In this document: one piece after another, positions 34,201 to 44,119 of the stretch | Numbering within the stretch: position 1 is the first letter of the stretch | How the letters are laid out: every line of letters begins with the position of its first letter | Origin: Hydractinia symbiolongicarpus | Taxonomy: Eukaryota > Cnidaria > Hydrozoa > Anthoathecata > Hydractiniidae | Assembly (NCBI RefSeq): GCF_029227915.1 | Contig: NC_079888.1 | Location: forward strand, 3,917,001-3,981,000 | Direction: 5' to 3' | DNA length: 64,000 nt | Notes under the pieces: generated by a model | What the model was told of the DNA's origin: nothing | Seen by the model: the letters and a program-made list of their open reading frames with translations, nothing else | Database searches by the model: none | Program-made: the position numbers and the translations under genes

Positions 34201-35979
34201 CATTTTTCATTCCCAAAGGTGCCCTGTCTTTGCAAGCTAAATGAAAGATTACTTAAGCTATGAAATAAGTTATTGATGTCCTATCATCCTGAGATTGCAG
34301 AAGCTCGTTTTTTTGTTTTTTTTTGTGCCTTTGAGAGATTATGAGCGCAAAATGCAAAATGGGCAAAGTCTCTTTACGCGGAAGTCTGTGATCCAAAAGT
34401 ACACAAAGACCCTGTTCCCAATGTAGCTAACTATACAGGTATAGGTTTTAAAGCATAGAAAAAATCTAGTTTATGTATTTCGTATTGCAGGGTAAATTCT
34501 CAATAAACGAAAGTTTTGCAAGTTAAATAAATGTGATAAAAATAATTGTGGTTGAAAGTTATACATAATGTTCGTTGAATAGCGATTAAAATTATTCAGA
34601 AATACTTAACATGGAAATGTTATTGCATGCATTTTTATGGCTTTTATAAAATTGTTCTTGCAAAATCATATCATTAGGAAGTTTTCTGCTTTTTAGCTTT
34701 CCAACGTGTTATATTGAAGATTTTAAATCACTGTCCGGATTTTTTGACGAAATTATGACCGACTTTTAATGGGATTTTTCAAATTAAATCAAACAAAAAC
34801 AAATTGGCAGGAATATTTTTTTTCATCGAAAGCTTAAAATTTGTCAAGAATGCAACTAGCTACTTAAAATTCAATACATTTGGTCTAGAACGAATTTTAA
34901 CATTTATTATAAAGTTAATGGAAGTCACAAAAAGTTATTTAACATAAATTCTGATTTTTACAAATCCAGCATAACAAATCACCAAAAACTACCCTAAAAT
35001 TTATTTTATTCCTAAAATTCGGGATAAGGGGTCGGTCAAGTATCCATGTTTTCTAGATTGATTCCCCTTGAGAAAATACAGCTGCGTTATGAGATTCAAG
35101 TTCTAGGATTAACCTAGCTAAAGGTGTTATATTTTCCCAAATGTAAGAGTTTAAGGAAATTTCGGAAGTAGTTTAGAATAATGGCCAATATTTAGGGCTC
35201 AGAGGAGCATGGTACCTAAGATTTGACATGCAGGTGTGTATTAGAGAAATATAAGAACTCAGCAAGTATCGTAACCTTGGAACATAACACATCCCCTCAT
35301 TCCCCGGTCAGACCTGTGCTTAACTATACTGGGTACCAGTTTTGTAAATTTTGAAAACATAAAAAACAAAAGGGTTTGTGACAAGCAGTTCTTTGCTTCA
35401 CTAGTTTTAATATGATTCAAGAAATTTCTGTTCCAGTATTTGTGATTCCTTAAATCATCCATCGGTCAATTTTACATCAGACTTAAGGGCCTTATTAAAA
35501 GTTACGTAAACACTACGTAAACGTAGAATAATGTTTGTTAAATTTCACTGCAAACAAAGTGCAAAATAAAGCTGAAAGCTCTAATGATGAAAACAAACAC
35601 AAGAACGAAATATCAATACACTGCTGGTCAACCATTTAAACGAGTTGAAGAATCTTTTGAAAGTGACTAATCCTTTACCTTCACTTGCAGAAATAAATGC
35701 AACGAAATGCGTCAGGACAAGACACCAAGCGAAAATCGATGGAACCTAAACAAAACAAAAAGGATGATAGCTAAACTTTTTTCTGCTGATAAAACTTCTG
35801 ATTACATAGGATGTGCTGTTCGCCTTAAAAATGTTGTTTATGTATCATTGGTTATAGACTTTGTAACAGCGATATGACTACAAATGTTTTAATGCAAATT
35901 TTCAAGGCAAAAAACTTTTTTTTAACAAAGAAATAATGTATTTATTTTTTCTTTTGCCTACCTTCACTAACAGCTCCAT
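15983..35979 (-). CDS. single-pass receptor: 3 discoidin + FN3/RPTP-like modules + 5 TSP1 + TM, 24 coding exons
   Basis: Exons (minus): 35979-35962, 35745-35679, 34236-34055, 32199-32062, 31465-31321, 30365-30073, 29630-29486, 27550-27309, 27217-27073, 26705-26602, 26244-26043, 25678-25576, 25403-25151, 24905-24842, 23214-23124, 22957-22785, 22130-22006, 21888-21837, 21402-21211, 20882-20688, 20262-20074, 19902-19732, 17726-17508, 16254-15983. All have AG/GT borders and phases match throughout, giving 3780 bases, 1259 residues. Order: signal peptide (1-27), three F5/8 type C domains (29-458), FN3 (459-560), two FN3/RPTP membrane-proximal-like regions (561-847), five TSP1 (848-1169), membrane helix (about 1177-1201), 58-residue tail. 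It is predicted to sit at the cell surface and bind carbohydrate, collagen or glycosaminoglycan. No kinase or phosphatase is present. Ligand and signalling are unknown. Confidence 0.85.
17508..21402 (-). CDS. receptor exons 19-23: five TSP type-1 repeats, one per exon
   Basis: Each repeat is a single phase 1-1 exon: 21402-21211, 20882-20688, 20262-20074, 19902-19732, 17726-17508. Each shows W-x2-W or a close variant, then a CSxSC-like pair, for example WSSWSVWTTCSQSCGMG in repeat 1. Repeats 1, 2 and 4 end in CxxxxCPG. Repeat 3 has CSAQSGCG and ends in CYKFSPKG, so it lacks the last cysteine. Repeat 5 has a longer basic C-terminus (RLRGEGDK) leading into the membrane exon. Confidence 0.88.
20380..20512 (-). 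repeat. tRNA-derived SINE (intron 20)
   Basis: Read on the minus strand from 20501, the head GGCGTGTGGCCTAGAGGTC carries a pol III A-box-like TGGCCTAGAGG, and about 33 bases later a B-box-like GGTTTAGTCC. The spacing matches a tRNA but arms do not pair well enough for a functional tRNA. It is best read as a SINE head; the 3' end is uncertain. Confidence 0.55.
21438..21660 (+). mobile_element. two tandem non-autonomous Helitron 3' ends (intron 18)
   Basis: The first copy ends at 21540 with a hairpin (CGTGGAATTTTCCACG) followed after about 9 bases by CGACTAG. The second starts immediately (TATATTATAATA) and ends at 21660 with CACCGACTAG. A 3' hairpin shortly before CTAG, without target duplication, is the hallmark of Helitrons. 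The same family is repeated near 42.8, 45.6 and 46.7 kb. Confidence 0.7.
21837..25678 (-). CDS. receptor exons 12-18: FN3/RPTP-type membrane-proximal modules with furin-type site
   Basis: Residues 561-847 comprise two related regions. The first (exons 12-14) has AYQIIISTLQ and FNGRLNTIAIYHFYVRAVI. The second (exons 15-18) has SNATSMLLQLQ, YYQVAIMKL, YIAAVFDGKDF, QMFAIGDG and FVNGPLKLGETFVIFQR. This pattern resembles the ectodomain next to the membrane in receptor tyrosine phosphatases. Exon 17 carries RKKR-S (residues 802-806), a furin consensus where LAR-type receptors are also cleaved. Confidence 0.7.
23950..24420. repeat. MITE-like inverted-repeat element (intron 14)
   Basis: The left end AATCTTTCGGACGGAAAAAC resembles the reverse complement of the right end, which reads AATGTTTCGGCGGAAAAACT inward. 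About 470 bp of AT-rich sequence lies between them. CGGACGG/CCGCCG motifs recur inside both ends. No coding sequence was seen. Family unknown. Confidence 0.55.
26043..26705 (-). CDS. receptor exons 10-11: fibronectin type III domain
   Basis: Residues 459-560. It opens VHFTPHSLQIQASEQKLTFS-W-KEP, the A-B strands of FN3 with the conserved Trp. It continues with NVSVFAQIDKNFTG. The domain is split by an intron after VEKFV in phase 0. Confidence 0.7.
27073..27550 (-). CDS. receptor exons 8-9: discoidin-like domain 3
   Basis: Residues 330-458. Recognisable pieces are SSIAWCLPTNEHFLSIKF, TGILLQGDPVHRNWVKRF and CCFRFDIRGCDE. The closing strand replaces the usual ELYGC with DIRGC. Exon 9 is 145 nt with the same phases as exons 5 and 7, supporting internal domain duplication. 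Confidence 0.75.
27671..28428. mobile_element. piggyBac-type MITE flanked by TTAA, 758 bp (intron 7)
   Basis: The ends read TTAA-CCCTATTCGGTCCGGGG and its exact reverse complement, with TTAA at 27667-27670 and 28429-28432. TTAA target duplications and termini starting CCC are typical of piggyBac. The left end has a run of about 22 G after GACC and the right end a run of C, so the outer ends can pair. No transposase is encoded. Confidence 0.85.
28455..29150. repeat. second piggyBac-MITE copy, inverted and degraded
   Basis: This stretch is a diverged reverse complement of the preceding element. For example, TTACTGAGTTTCAATATTTA at 28543 corresponds to the reverse complement of 28320-28339. Its left end (CTTTTCGGTCGGGGCACCCC) is a decayed terminus. 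With the intact copy it forms a palindromic pair of about 0.65-kb arms inside intron 7. Confidence 0.75.
29486..30365 (-). CDS. receptor exons 6-7: discoidin-like domain 2
   Basis: Residues 184-329. It opens with QLLPLGMQTGIIPNSRL, contains NPMTLTGIAMQGC, and closes with YMKVELYGHKP. The cysteine pair that staples domain 1 is absent at both ends, so this copy is more divergent. Exon 7 is 145 nt, as are exons 5 and 9. Confidence 0.8.
31321..34236 (-). CDS. receptor exons 3-5: discoidin (F5/8C) domain 1
   Basis: Residues 29-183. Exon 3 starts ACKDRAPLGMKNGYIKSSQL, the classic N-terminal strand of F5/8C domains. Exon 4 has INGIATQGHPF and exon 5 ends with RMELYGCLED, the canonical C-terminal strand. 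The bounding cysteines (Cys in ACKD and YGC) that pair in this fold are present. Confidence 0.88.
34690..35310 (+). repeat. diverged piggyBac-MITE relative (intron 2)
   Basis: It shares the internal order of the 27.67-kb element: an AATTATGACCG-like segment near the left, a TTCGGGATAAGG segment in place of TTTTCGGGTAAAATCC, and GTGTATTAGAGAAATATAAG near the right. Ends are not recognisable. An old copy. Confidence 0.5.
35679..35979 (-). CDS. receptor exons 1-2: start codon and signal peptide
   Basis: Exon 1 supplies only MELLVK (35979-35962). Exon 2 (35745-35679) supplies a hydrophobic core (IFAWCLVLTHFVAFISAS) and ends in phase 1. The 216-bp intron between them splits the signal peptide. 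The ATG is the only one in frame ahead of the hydrophobic stretch. Confidence 0.75.
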
Positions 35980-36525
35980 TACTGATAAACGACCATTACC
36001 TACTAAAAGTTAGCAACTGCGGTACATACATAATGAACGACAAGCTTGCTGACGTCAGCGTAGTTTCTAAGTTACTGAAACATTATGCTTTTGATTGACT
36101 TGGTCATTTTGCAAATAAACAACCGCAGTTTAGTTAAGATATTTTTATTGTTGAAGGCTTATCATTTCGAACATAATGTTTTAGTTGGCATATTTTTGTT
36201 AGTAATGATATGAATCTTATACACATGCGTCTATGAAGTGTCCATTTGGGTCTATCATTCCTACTTTAAAACGAACTATACCCATATATGCATGTAAAAG
36301 TTACATACAGCAAAAGCAAGTCGAGTGGCCAGAAAAGACTTGGGAAAGTTACCCATTAACTCTTTAGTTTTTCAAATATTCATTTTGATTTCCGAGTCAC
36401 ACGACTTAAAAGCTTTGGGAAAAACCATAATTGAAGCTACTTGCATGTTCATGAGAGAAACCGTTTGTCAAGTGCTAAACTATTAAAAGTATATACATAA
36501 AGAAATGACATAAATATCTATCAAC

Positions 36526-37131
36526 CTATTCATCGCTTGTATCATCGGCTTTAGAATTTTCGGTAAAGAGTTTCAAATGATAGGGTGTCATATTATCCAT
36601 ATTTGACGTTATTGTGAACATTTCGGACAAAAGCTTCTTAACAAACATAATTTTGTATTTAATAGAAACATCTATTATTTTGAGCATATCCAATGGGATC
36701 AACACATCATACTTTACGGCTGTAAAAGTATTTGTGGTCACTGATACAACATCAGAATTCGTTTTTTTGACATTCGTCAATAGCAGACATGTTAGAACAA
36801 TTATTGCAAAGTAGCTAGAAAAATGTAAGATGATAGACGTTCTATTAGGACTTGGTTTTCTATTGCTATCACGGCTATGAGAATCAAGTAAAATAGCACT
36901 AGATGGATTACAAGATGCATTAAATAATGATATACAGTAACTTTCACAGGTAAATATTTTACCATCGCTATCTTGGTCTGAACATAAAATTTTTATTAAG
37001 TCATTCAATGTATCATTATCCCTCGTTAGTGTTCCAAACATGTTTTGATTGAAATTAAGTTCTACAACAGCATTGTGAACACTGACAGTCGTAGGAAGGT
37101 CGAGGGTTGATAAAAATGATGAAGTATTCAT
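36526..37131 (-). CDS. putative single-pass membrane protein exon, unknown family
   Basis: A 201-codon ORF. Residues 1-100 carry four cysteines (CSDQDSDGKIFTCESYC, then C in NASC) and N-glycosylation sequons. Residues about 102-122 are hydrophobic (SYFAIIVLTCLLLTN), followed by a positive stop-transfer (VKK) and a tail ending in acidic KADDTSDE. This suggests type I topology, but there is no signal peptide at the first Met, so an upstream exon is likely. A possible acceptor (TTACAAG) lies just before the ATG. An ORF at 37055-37402 ends near a donor (CAG|GTAAAT at about 37333), but phases do not match simply. It lies 550 bp upstream of the receptor start on the same strand. Unrecognised. Confidence 0.4.
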   Translation of the reverse strand: MNTSSFLSTLDLPTTVSVHNAVVELNFNQNMFGTLTRDNDTLNDLIKILCSDQDSDGKIFTCESYCISLFNASCNPSSAILLDSHSRDSNRKPSPNRTSIILHFSSYFAIIVLTCLLLTNVKKTNSDVVSVTTNTFTAVKYDVLIPLDMLKIIDVSIKYKIMFVKKLLSEMFTITSNMDNMTPYHLKLFTENSKADDTSDE

Positions 37132-37971
37132 TTGGACTTGTAAAGTGCATCAATCTGCTCATTGACATATTCCAAATCATTTGAATTCCAGATATTGACA
37201 CGCTTGAACTTAGAAAAACAAATTGCAAATAAAGATATACAAAACACTGAATTCCTCGAGTGCTTCCAAATTTACTATGGCTTTGGTGAAAAGTAGCATG
37301 TACTGAGTGAATGACAACATGAGAGTTATTTACCTGGGAGCTGATTTTCTGAGAGCTGTTTGCATAGTGAAAATTCGAGTTAACAATCGAATCGCCTGAC
37401 AAATATGCAAAAAAACCATGGCCTCCTTAAAAACAAATTGGACGAACATTTAATGTTAAAATTAAGTACGCTGATTTAGTATAGTGTTGAGTACACGAGA
37501 AAATGGTTAAAATAATATTGCAGGCGCGTGATTCCAGCAACTGGCCTGGTACTATCGCAAACGAGTGGGATATTTCCGTATTTGTGCCCTAGCGCTTCCC
37601 ACGTCAAGACTGAGACATCTCCCAGTAATAACAAAGGACTTTGTTATACTCATAACGTCTTATGCTGCAACGTCACTGTTAAATTCAATGTCCAAATGCT
37701 TTACGTTGCTGTTTTGCTAAAGTGCCATTAAGAGTATTACAAGCTCAAAGGTAAACACTATATACAGAGATTATATACACCCATGTGCTGTATTGTGTAG
37801 TGTGTGTAATATGTAAACCATGCCTTTAAATACATAGCGAGTATTTTTAGGGACAACCTCTTCGAAAATTGGTTATACAAAATAGAGTGTAAAAATAGTT
37901 AGAATTGCTTTAAATATATTTATCACATTACATCCTACTGGAATGAAATACAGTAAATAAGTATAATGTCG

Positions 37972-38150
37972 TTAAAAAGTTAACGAGATAGAATTAAACG
38001 AATCAAAATAAATAACTAAATAATAATATAATAAATACATTGATAAAATAAAATAAGTAAATAAATAAATATATGAATAAATAAATAAATCAATAAGAAT
38101 GATTATAATCGTAAATAAAGAAAAAATAAAGAAATAAATTATCTGAATAA
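37972..38150. repeat. AATA-rich simple repeat
   Basis: A run of AATA/AATAAATA units with interruptions, directly after the stop codon of the secreted-protein gene. It includes several AATAAA signals on both strands. Confidence 0.8.
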
Positions 38151-38882
38151 TCAATTTTGCTCCGTTTGATCAGAACTCATGATACCTCCGCCCCCATAAG
38201 TTGGATAAGCCAAATCAAACTTCTCATGAAGTCGCTTGGAATTAGCAGTAAGATCGGATTCTTGGATTGCTCTACCATCATCAACTTTTTGTTTCAGCAT
38301 GGGGTCTAGCTGTTGTCCAATTGCACCATTAGTGTTGGCAAAACCTGGTCGAAGATTTCCTGGCGCGCTGTTCATACACTTGGCCACAGCAACAACGCTG
38401 GAGACAATGTCTCGGTTTCCTTGTCTCTGCAACTGAACTCGGTCTATCAGTGTGTCACAATCATTCTTGTTGTCATCGTTGGCTTTCTTATAATCGGTCT
38501 GTTGCTTCCTGTTCATTTTACCAAAATCCAGCCATTCTTCATCCACTGTATGGAGCACATTATTAAAAAATTTTACAGCCTTTTGCCAGGCTTGTAACTC
38601 TTTATCTGTTTTGGTTGACTCATCAACTTGATCGTTAAACTCACCGCAGACTTTTGTTCGAATAAAAGTCCAGGGAAGTACATGAGCTTTATTGTAGGTA
38701 CTTTGCCTTCCATCTTCCATTGGTTTATTTACTGCGGTTCCAACTGCGGCTAATGCCTGTACTGTCGATATTTCAAATGTTGGTCTGTCTTTACATTCAA
38801 GAGTGATGTCTCCGTTAAGACCGGCATTGACTAGACCACCAAGTGAGATGCACACCAGAATAATCAAATTTGAGATCGTCAT
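38151..38882 (-). CDS. orphan secreted protein, 243 residues
   Basis: The start is taken at ATG 38882 (MTISNLIILVCISLGGLVNA), not the upstream ATG at 38900, because TTTTTATAG just before GCGCC-ATG is a good splice acceptor; a non-coding 5' exon probably lies upstream. A signal peptide with a likely cut after VNA precedes about 220 residues of soluble, mainly helical, charged protein with four cysteines after the signal (ECKD, KVCGE, DCDT, KCMN), which could form two disulfides. No membrane helix follows. The C-terminus has a Gly-rich stretch (YPTYGGGGIMSS). No family is recognised; it may be lineage-restricted. The open reading frame and signal peptide make it a credible gene. Confidence 0.65.
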   Translation of the reverse strand: MTISNLIILVCISLGGLVNAGLNGDITLECKDRPTFEISTVQALAAVGTAVNKPMEDGRQSTYNKAHVLPWTFIRTKVCGEFNDQVDESTKTDKELQAWQKAVKFFNNVLHTVDEEWLDFGKMNRKQQTDYKKANDDNKNDCDTLIDRVQLQRQGNRDIVSSVVAVAKCMNSAPGNLRPGFANTNGAIGQQLDPMLKQKVDDGRAIQESDLTANSKRLHEKFDLAYPTYGGGGIMSSDQTEQN

Positions 38883-41800
38883 GGCGCCTATAAAAATCAT
38901 ATTTTTTTCATTACAACATGTTATAACATTGTCCGTTTTTAATTACGCCTTAAATAAAGCAAAAGGTTTAGCTGCAGTTATATTAGGATGCCGAAACAAC
39001 TTTCCTAACATACGCTGTTTTAAGAATTCTGAGACATGAGAATGAGCTTGTATTTTTAAATCGGCAGGCTCGTAATAAAGTTTTCAAACGTTCTTTAAAT
39101 GTTTACCAATGTTGAGATCAGAAAAATACAAATGTAAAAGAAATTAAATAAAAAAAGTTTTCAGTCTTTTAAATCTCAAAGTTTTTTAAAAGTGATATAT
39201 CTTGGAACTGTCAAGAGCCTCCTATTATGTTTCACCTAAGGACCGGCCCAGTGGATAAGTTTCCAGTCAAAAATATTAAATATTAACTTACTGTTCTTTA
39301 TGATGTGTTACCTGAGTTTCTTTCTTCCTTCTTCGCTGATCGATTAAATGATTCGTTCTATATTTCATTTTTACCTTTAGCTTTTATACATTCGCACAAA
39401 TAACTTGCATTACTCTGCCATAAAGAATACGTTCCTAAAACTGCAAGAGCCATAAAGTTCAATATATTCAGCATTTCGTCGTGTTTTAAATAGTTTAAGA
39501 ATTATATTCTGTTCATAAAGCGTGAACATTTTCATGCTTGTGATCTAAATAAAACTATTTCGTTACTAAAATAGGATTTGTACAGAACAATCGCATAATT
39601 TTAACATTTCTGGATTTTTTTCTGGCAATTGCTTAAAAAAGCATGCACCAAATATGGAATAATATGCCTAATAGATCTTCCTCTTTTTCAAATCGAGATA
39701 ACAAAATATCTCGTTTTTGGTAAATTAGATCTTTGATGCAATAAATTTTAAGATAGAAGACACAAAAGTTAGGATTCGAATGTGTTGGATAAACATTTGT
39801 CTTTATTTGCTCTTTTTTGCACATGTTCATTTTGTTATTATTTCTTATTGAATTTATATTTACGTTTGCACATACATTTAGTATTTACACATTTCAGCAT
39901 TAAGAACCATTGTAATTTATGGATGCTTGAAATATATGTTTAATAATATTAAAACTATATCTCTGCGTCTTATTTTGTTACTTATCCTCTTACTTGCATC
40001 TTAATTTGGACAACACATCAACTTTTTTCCAAAATTCTGTGGTTTTATAAATATTTTAAAACTGAGTATTAATCTCTACTGTAAGATTGTTGATAATTCT
40101 GCTCCGTACTATTTTAAAAGAAGAAATCCGTGGTGAACGTTCAATATAATATACTGTGAATTCTCCAATATAGTGTATTCTCAAATAAGTGATATATGGT
40201 AAGTTTTGTACCTACAGCACCCTTTTATAAAACTGTTTACAGTGAGCTCGACAAACACATTAGAAAATATCTACTTTGTTAACTACAAAATGGTTTAACT
40301 CTAGCTCTTGTGAATTTTTTGGTATGCTGCATGGCTGCTATACTCATCGAGTTTTAATATTCATCCACTAGCATCTACATGCTGAATTTTTGGTCCCTAT
40401 ACCAATAATAGCCTGAGAAATGGGCCATTACTCAAAACTACTCCTTATCTCTATGAAATCCTTATAATCAAGTAAATATAATAAATTTTGTTAGGATTAT
40501 TCTGATAATTTTGAAAATTACAACACAACATATTGTTAAGCGCAATCATTCGGTAAAGTTTGCCCACGTGAACAAACCGATTTCCGATTTTGTCGGATTT
40601 TATCCGAAAATCGGGAGAAAAATCGGTTTTTTAGAAAATTTTAGCATCGTTTTTTATTTACACTACAGGAAGGTGGCATCATCGACTTTTGATCCGATTT
40701 TTCCTCTTCTTAAAAAATATACTTAAAATATAGGAGCTTTTTTATATGAATATGTGACGCTTACGTTTATTTCTTGTGTGCAAATAAATACAGCTTCACT
40801 GATTCACAAACTTTTTTTTTCATTCTAAACAGGGGTAGAATCGCGTGGGTTCAGAAAATTAGCCGTGCAACTTTAATTTAATGTAGGGTTTATTCTGTTC
40901 GGGTCCGCTGGTCTTTAAATTTGTTATGCTCATAAAACACATTCATGGCTCTATAATTAGTAGCTTTTATAAATGTTTAGAGATTTACATTGATGCATAA
41001 ATACGCCATTACTGTTCCTGTTGATATAAAACTTTGCTAAAGATGTGAAAAGGGCGTTGCTTACGATTTTTACAGCTGGATCTACTTTGAAGATCTGGAA
41101 AAAAGTAATTTTGTTCACTACCTTACATGTTTGTACAGTGTTGGGGCGTATATAGGTAGGGGAGTACGATGTATGTGGGAAGAGTACGATGTATTGGAAA
41201 TTATGTATATTCCCCGCGGTTATTATATATAAAGGTTAGTGTTATTATGCATAAGATGCATTTCTAATTATCACAATTCCCGTAATCCTCGATTTTATCA
41301 GAAATTTTTTTTGGAAACATTACAAAACAAGAAATTAAAAAAAGTTTGCGAAGCAATTCTCAAGTTGTAAGCAAAACTGAAACTAGCCAACACTGACATG
41401 TGGGAATATATTAAAACTGAATATCTTAGGCGTAGAAGATACCTGAGGACGAGGTTGTGAAATAAAAAATGGTGATTTTTTCCAAATTTGGCTGCGCGGA
41501 AATTTGTAGTAGGTTCGAGAAAGATAGATCTCGCGAAACTAAAAAAGAAAAAAGAATAATGACGGAATTATAAAATTACAGATCACAATATTGTCAGTGT
41601 TGGCCGACGTAAATCTGTGTTAACGGCATAAATCGTTCTTCGAGGATATCAATTTCAGTTTCTCTCAAAAGAAAGCTTAGACGCAAATAAATGTCAGAGC
41701 AATTTCTAAAATTCAAATCCACCTCATAGCAAACCCCGATTTACAAGCAGCCAATCAGCACAAAATTTGCGTGGTATTATTTTTGTTCGGGTGAGTAAGG

Positions 41801-41990
41801 CCATTTGTGCTTAAAACAAGGGATTTCTCGATATTGACCACGTGAGCAAAGAACAAAAGAAGTAACCACTCCACAAGTGTGGTCAGTATTTGACCGCAGA
41901 AAATTCGTTTGAGACACAGCGTAATTTTTCCAACCTTTACTATTCCGATTTCATGGTGGTAAGAAATATAATGCTGGGTTTCCTGGCTAG
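38883..41990. other. non-coding region upstream of the secreted-protein gene
   Basis: No convincing exons. It should contain the 5' exon and promoter of the 38.15-kb gene. It includes the MITE relative at 40.3-40.7 kb and a short duplicated motif GAGTACGATGTAT at about 41.16 kb. Confidence 0.4.
40310..40720 (-). repeat. diverged piggyBac-MITE relative
   Basis: It contains CCGATTTTGTCGGATTTTAT and an ATCGGGAG segment matching the reverse complement of 28030-28100, plus a TTAATATTCATCCACTAGCA segment matching the region that reads ATTTATCTATTAGACAC in other copies. No clear ends. Confidence 0.5.
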
Positions 41991-42044
41991 CAGCAGACAT
42001 ATTTCAACAACATGATTAAAAAGGAGAAATCACAAATAATTATG

Positions 42045-44110
42045 TTAAAAATAAGCAATCAAAACAAAGTCTATGCTTTAGATGTGGAGTACGTTTTACG
42101 AAAGAGCTTCAACTTGCAAAGCTTATTTGTTATGCGTGTGAAAAAAAAAGATTATTTATCTAACGTATGTCGTAGCAACTGCAAGGGATATCAACGTTAT
42201 CGTAAAGGAAGAAATGATTTGAACGAAAATTGTAAAAGTTTTAGAAGTCAGAATGTCTGAAGTTTAGAATGTCTGAAATGTCATCTGAGGAAAGTTCTAC
42301 AGATGAATTTTCTTTTGTCAACAAACAAACGCTCTTCAGCACGTTTATGCAACAATCAAACAAAAAAAAAATCATGCCGAAAGAATAGGATGAATTAATG
42401 AAAAGATGCAAAAATTAATCTAAAGGTCATAGTAAACTAGAAGATTACAAAGCTGTTTTACCCATCGATAAAAACATTCAACCATTTTATTAGAAAATGT
42501 ACGGACAAATCGTAGCATTTAAGTAAGGGTATTAAAAAAAAACTTCAAAGATGAGAAGAATTAGATGTTATTAAGAAAGCATACAGATCACAGGACTTGG
42601 TGCCAAACTTTGTTGTCACACCCTAAGCTAATAAAAAAGTTCGTTTATGACTGGATGCGCAAGTGATAACCACTGTTATAAAACGAGAGACTTTTCCCAT
42701 ACCTACTTTAGATTCGGTATAGAAAGCTAAATCTCTATAATAATAGCCGTATTCCGTCTGTCTGTCTCTGCGCGGACCCCCCGCTGAGTTAGAAAATGAT
42801 GTTACGGAAACACGAATATCAAATGCGATATATTTTTATCCGCTTTGTTGCGACGGGTTAATATAAAGGACGGCCGATCCCGTGGATTTTCCACGGGCAA
42901 CGACTAGTCTATATTATAATGCCCGTATACGTCTGTCCGTCCGTCTGTCTGTCACGCAAAATGGTAGCTTAGCTGCGACGGGCGAACCCTTGGATTATTC
43001 CACGGGCTAACGACTAGTCAACATGGAAGGAGCGTACATGCAAATTCAATTAGACGAGAATTCACGTGTTATCACTGTTATGGTATTGACAACAGTTTTG
43101 AAATATTTCAAAAAAGAATTACCAAAAAATGGGAAAATGGAAAACATAAAAATGATTTAATCTATGCACTTACCACTTACTGAGTGAGTTAAACTTGAAA
43201 TAAAACAAAGATAGATGTTTGGACAATCAAGAATATTATTGTTTAGAGTCGAAATAAAAAGTGATGAAATACATGCTGATCCCAGAAAAATTGAAGCATT
43301 AAAACATGCCGAATCACCACAGAATGTGGATGAGTTACGTATTTTTGGGGGGATTTTGCACATATGTTTTTAATTTCATAATTAAATTTTCAGAAAAGAC
43401 TTCAATAGTTCGTGAATTACTACAAAAACACCAACTATATGTATAGAAAGAACATCATCAACAAGCATTTGATCCGCTAAAGAAAGAACTTACACCGGAC
43501 ACGGTATTAAAATTTTGTGATCGACTGAAACATGTTGAGCTTTACACAGACAAATCTCTGGGAGCTATACTTTTTCAGAACGATAAAAATAATCGCGAAC
43601 GACCAGCAGCATATATATCAAGAACGTTATCATCACGAGAATCCAAATATGGGCCAACAGAAACAGAAGCACTTCCTCTTGTATGGAGTATAGAAAAGCT
43701 ACACCTGAATGTACACATGGAAAACGCTTTGATGTTTATGTAGATCATCAGGCTTTTAAGTATAGCTTTAACCCAAGAAGCAAGTTAATGCCAAACTAAT
43801 TTTGTTGGCAACTCAATTGACAGCAATATAATTTTACAGATCATTAAACAAAAGGGAAAGAACACATTGCAGACTTTATTTCCGGGATTAGACGGAAAAA
43901 TGTAGAAAATGAGTTTGCAAATAATCTGGATTCAGTTAGTATGTACGTAAATTTTGTTATCCAACACGCAGTGCCTCTTACGTTATCTTAAGAAGAAATA
44001 CAAAAGACAACAAAAAATGACGAAGTGATTAACTTCATGCGGAACGCTATTTCTAGAGGAAAATAGTATCATCCAAACTTCATACAATTTAGTCATATAA
44101 AACCAATTTG
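42045..44110 (+). pseudogene. Ty3/gypsy LTR-retrotransposon gag-pol remnant, split by Helitrons
   Basis: Pieces occur in retroelement order. A degenerate gag zinc knuckle is seen at about 42.08-42.18 kb (CFRCG, then CYACEKKDYLSNVC, with Tyr in place of His). The N-terminal RT is at about 42.54-42.72 kb (ANKKVRL, FPIPTLDSV). More RT is at about 43.02-43.10 kb (EGAYMQIQLDENSRVIT), and connection sequence is at about 43.27 kb (ADPRKIEALKHAESPQNVDE). RNase H is at 43.47-43.75 kb (VELYTDKSLGAILFQ, AAYISRTLSSRESKYGP), with a tail GKEHIADFIS. Many stops and frameshifts are present, the integrase is missing and no LTRs were found. Ancient and dead. Confidence 0.75.
42732..43017 (+). mobile_element. 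tandem non-autonomous Helitrons inserted in gypsy pol
   Basis: Copy 1 (42732-42907) starts TCTCTATAATAATAGCCGTA and ends with the hairpin CCCGTGGATTTTCCACGGG followed by CAACGACTAG. Copy 2 (42908-43017) starts TCTATATTATAATGCCCGTA and ends with the same hairpin and CTAACGACTAG. The first ends exactly where the second begins. The gypsy RT reading resumes directly after. Confidence 0.75.
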
Positions 44111-44119
44111 TGAGGAAAA

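Noticed and set aside
37528-37731. Plus-strand 67-codon ORF near 37.5 kb
   Set aside because: No start context, domain or splice partner; probably chance.
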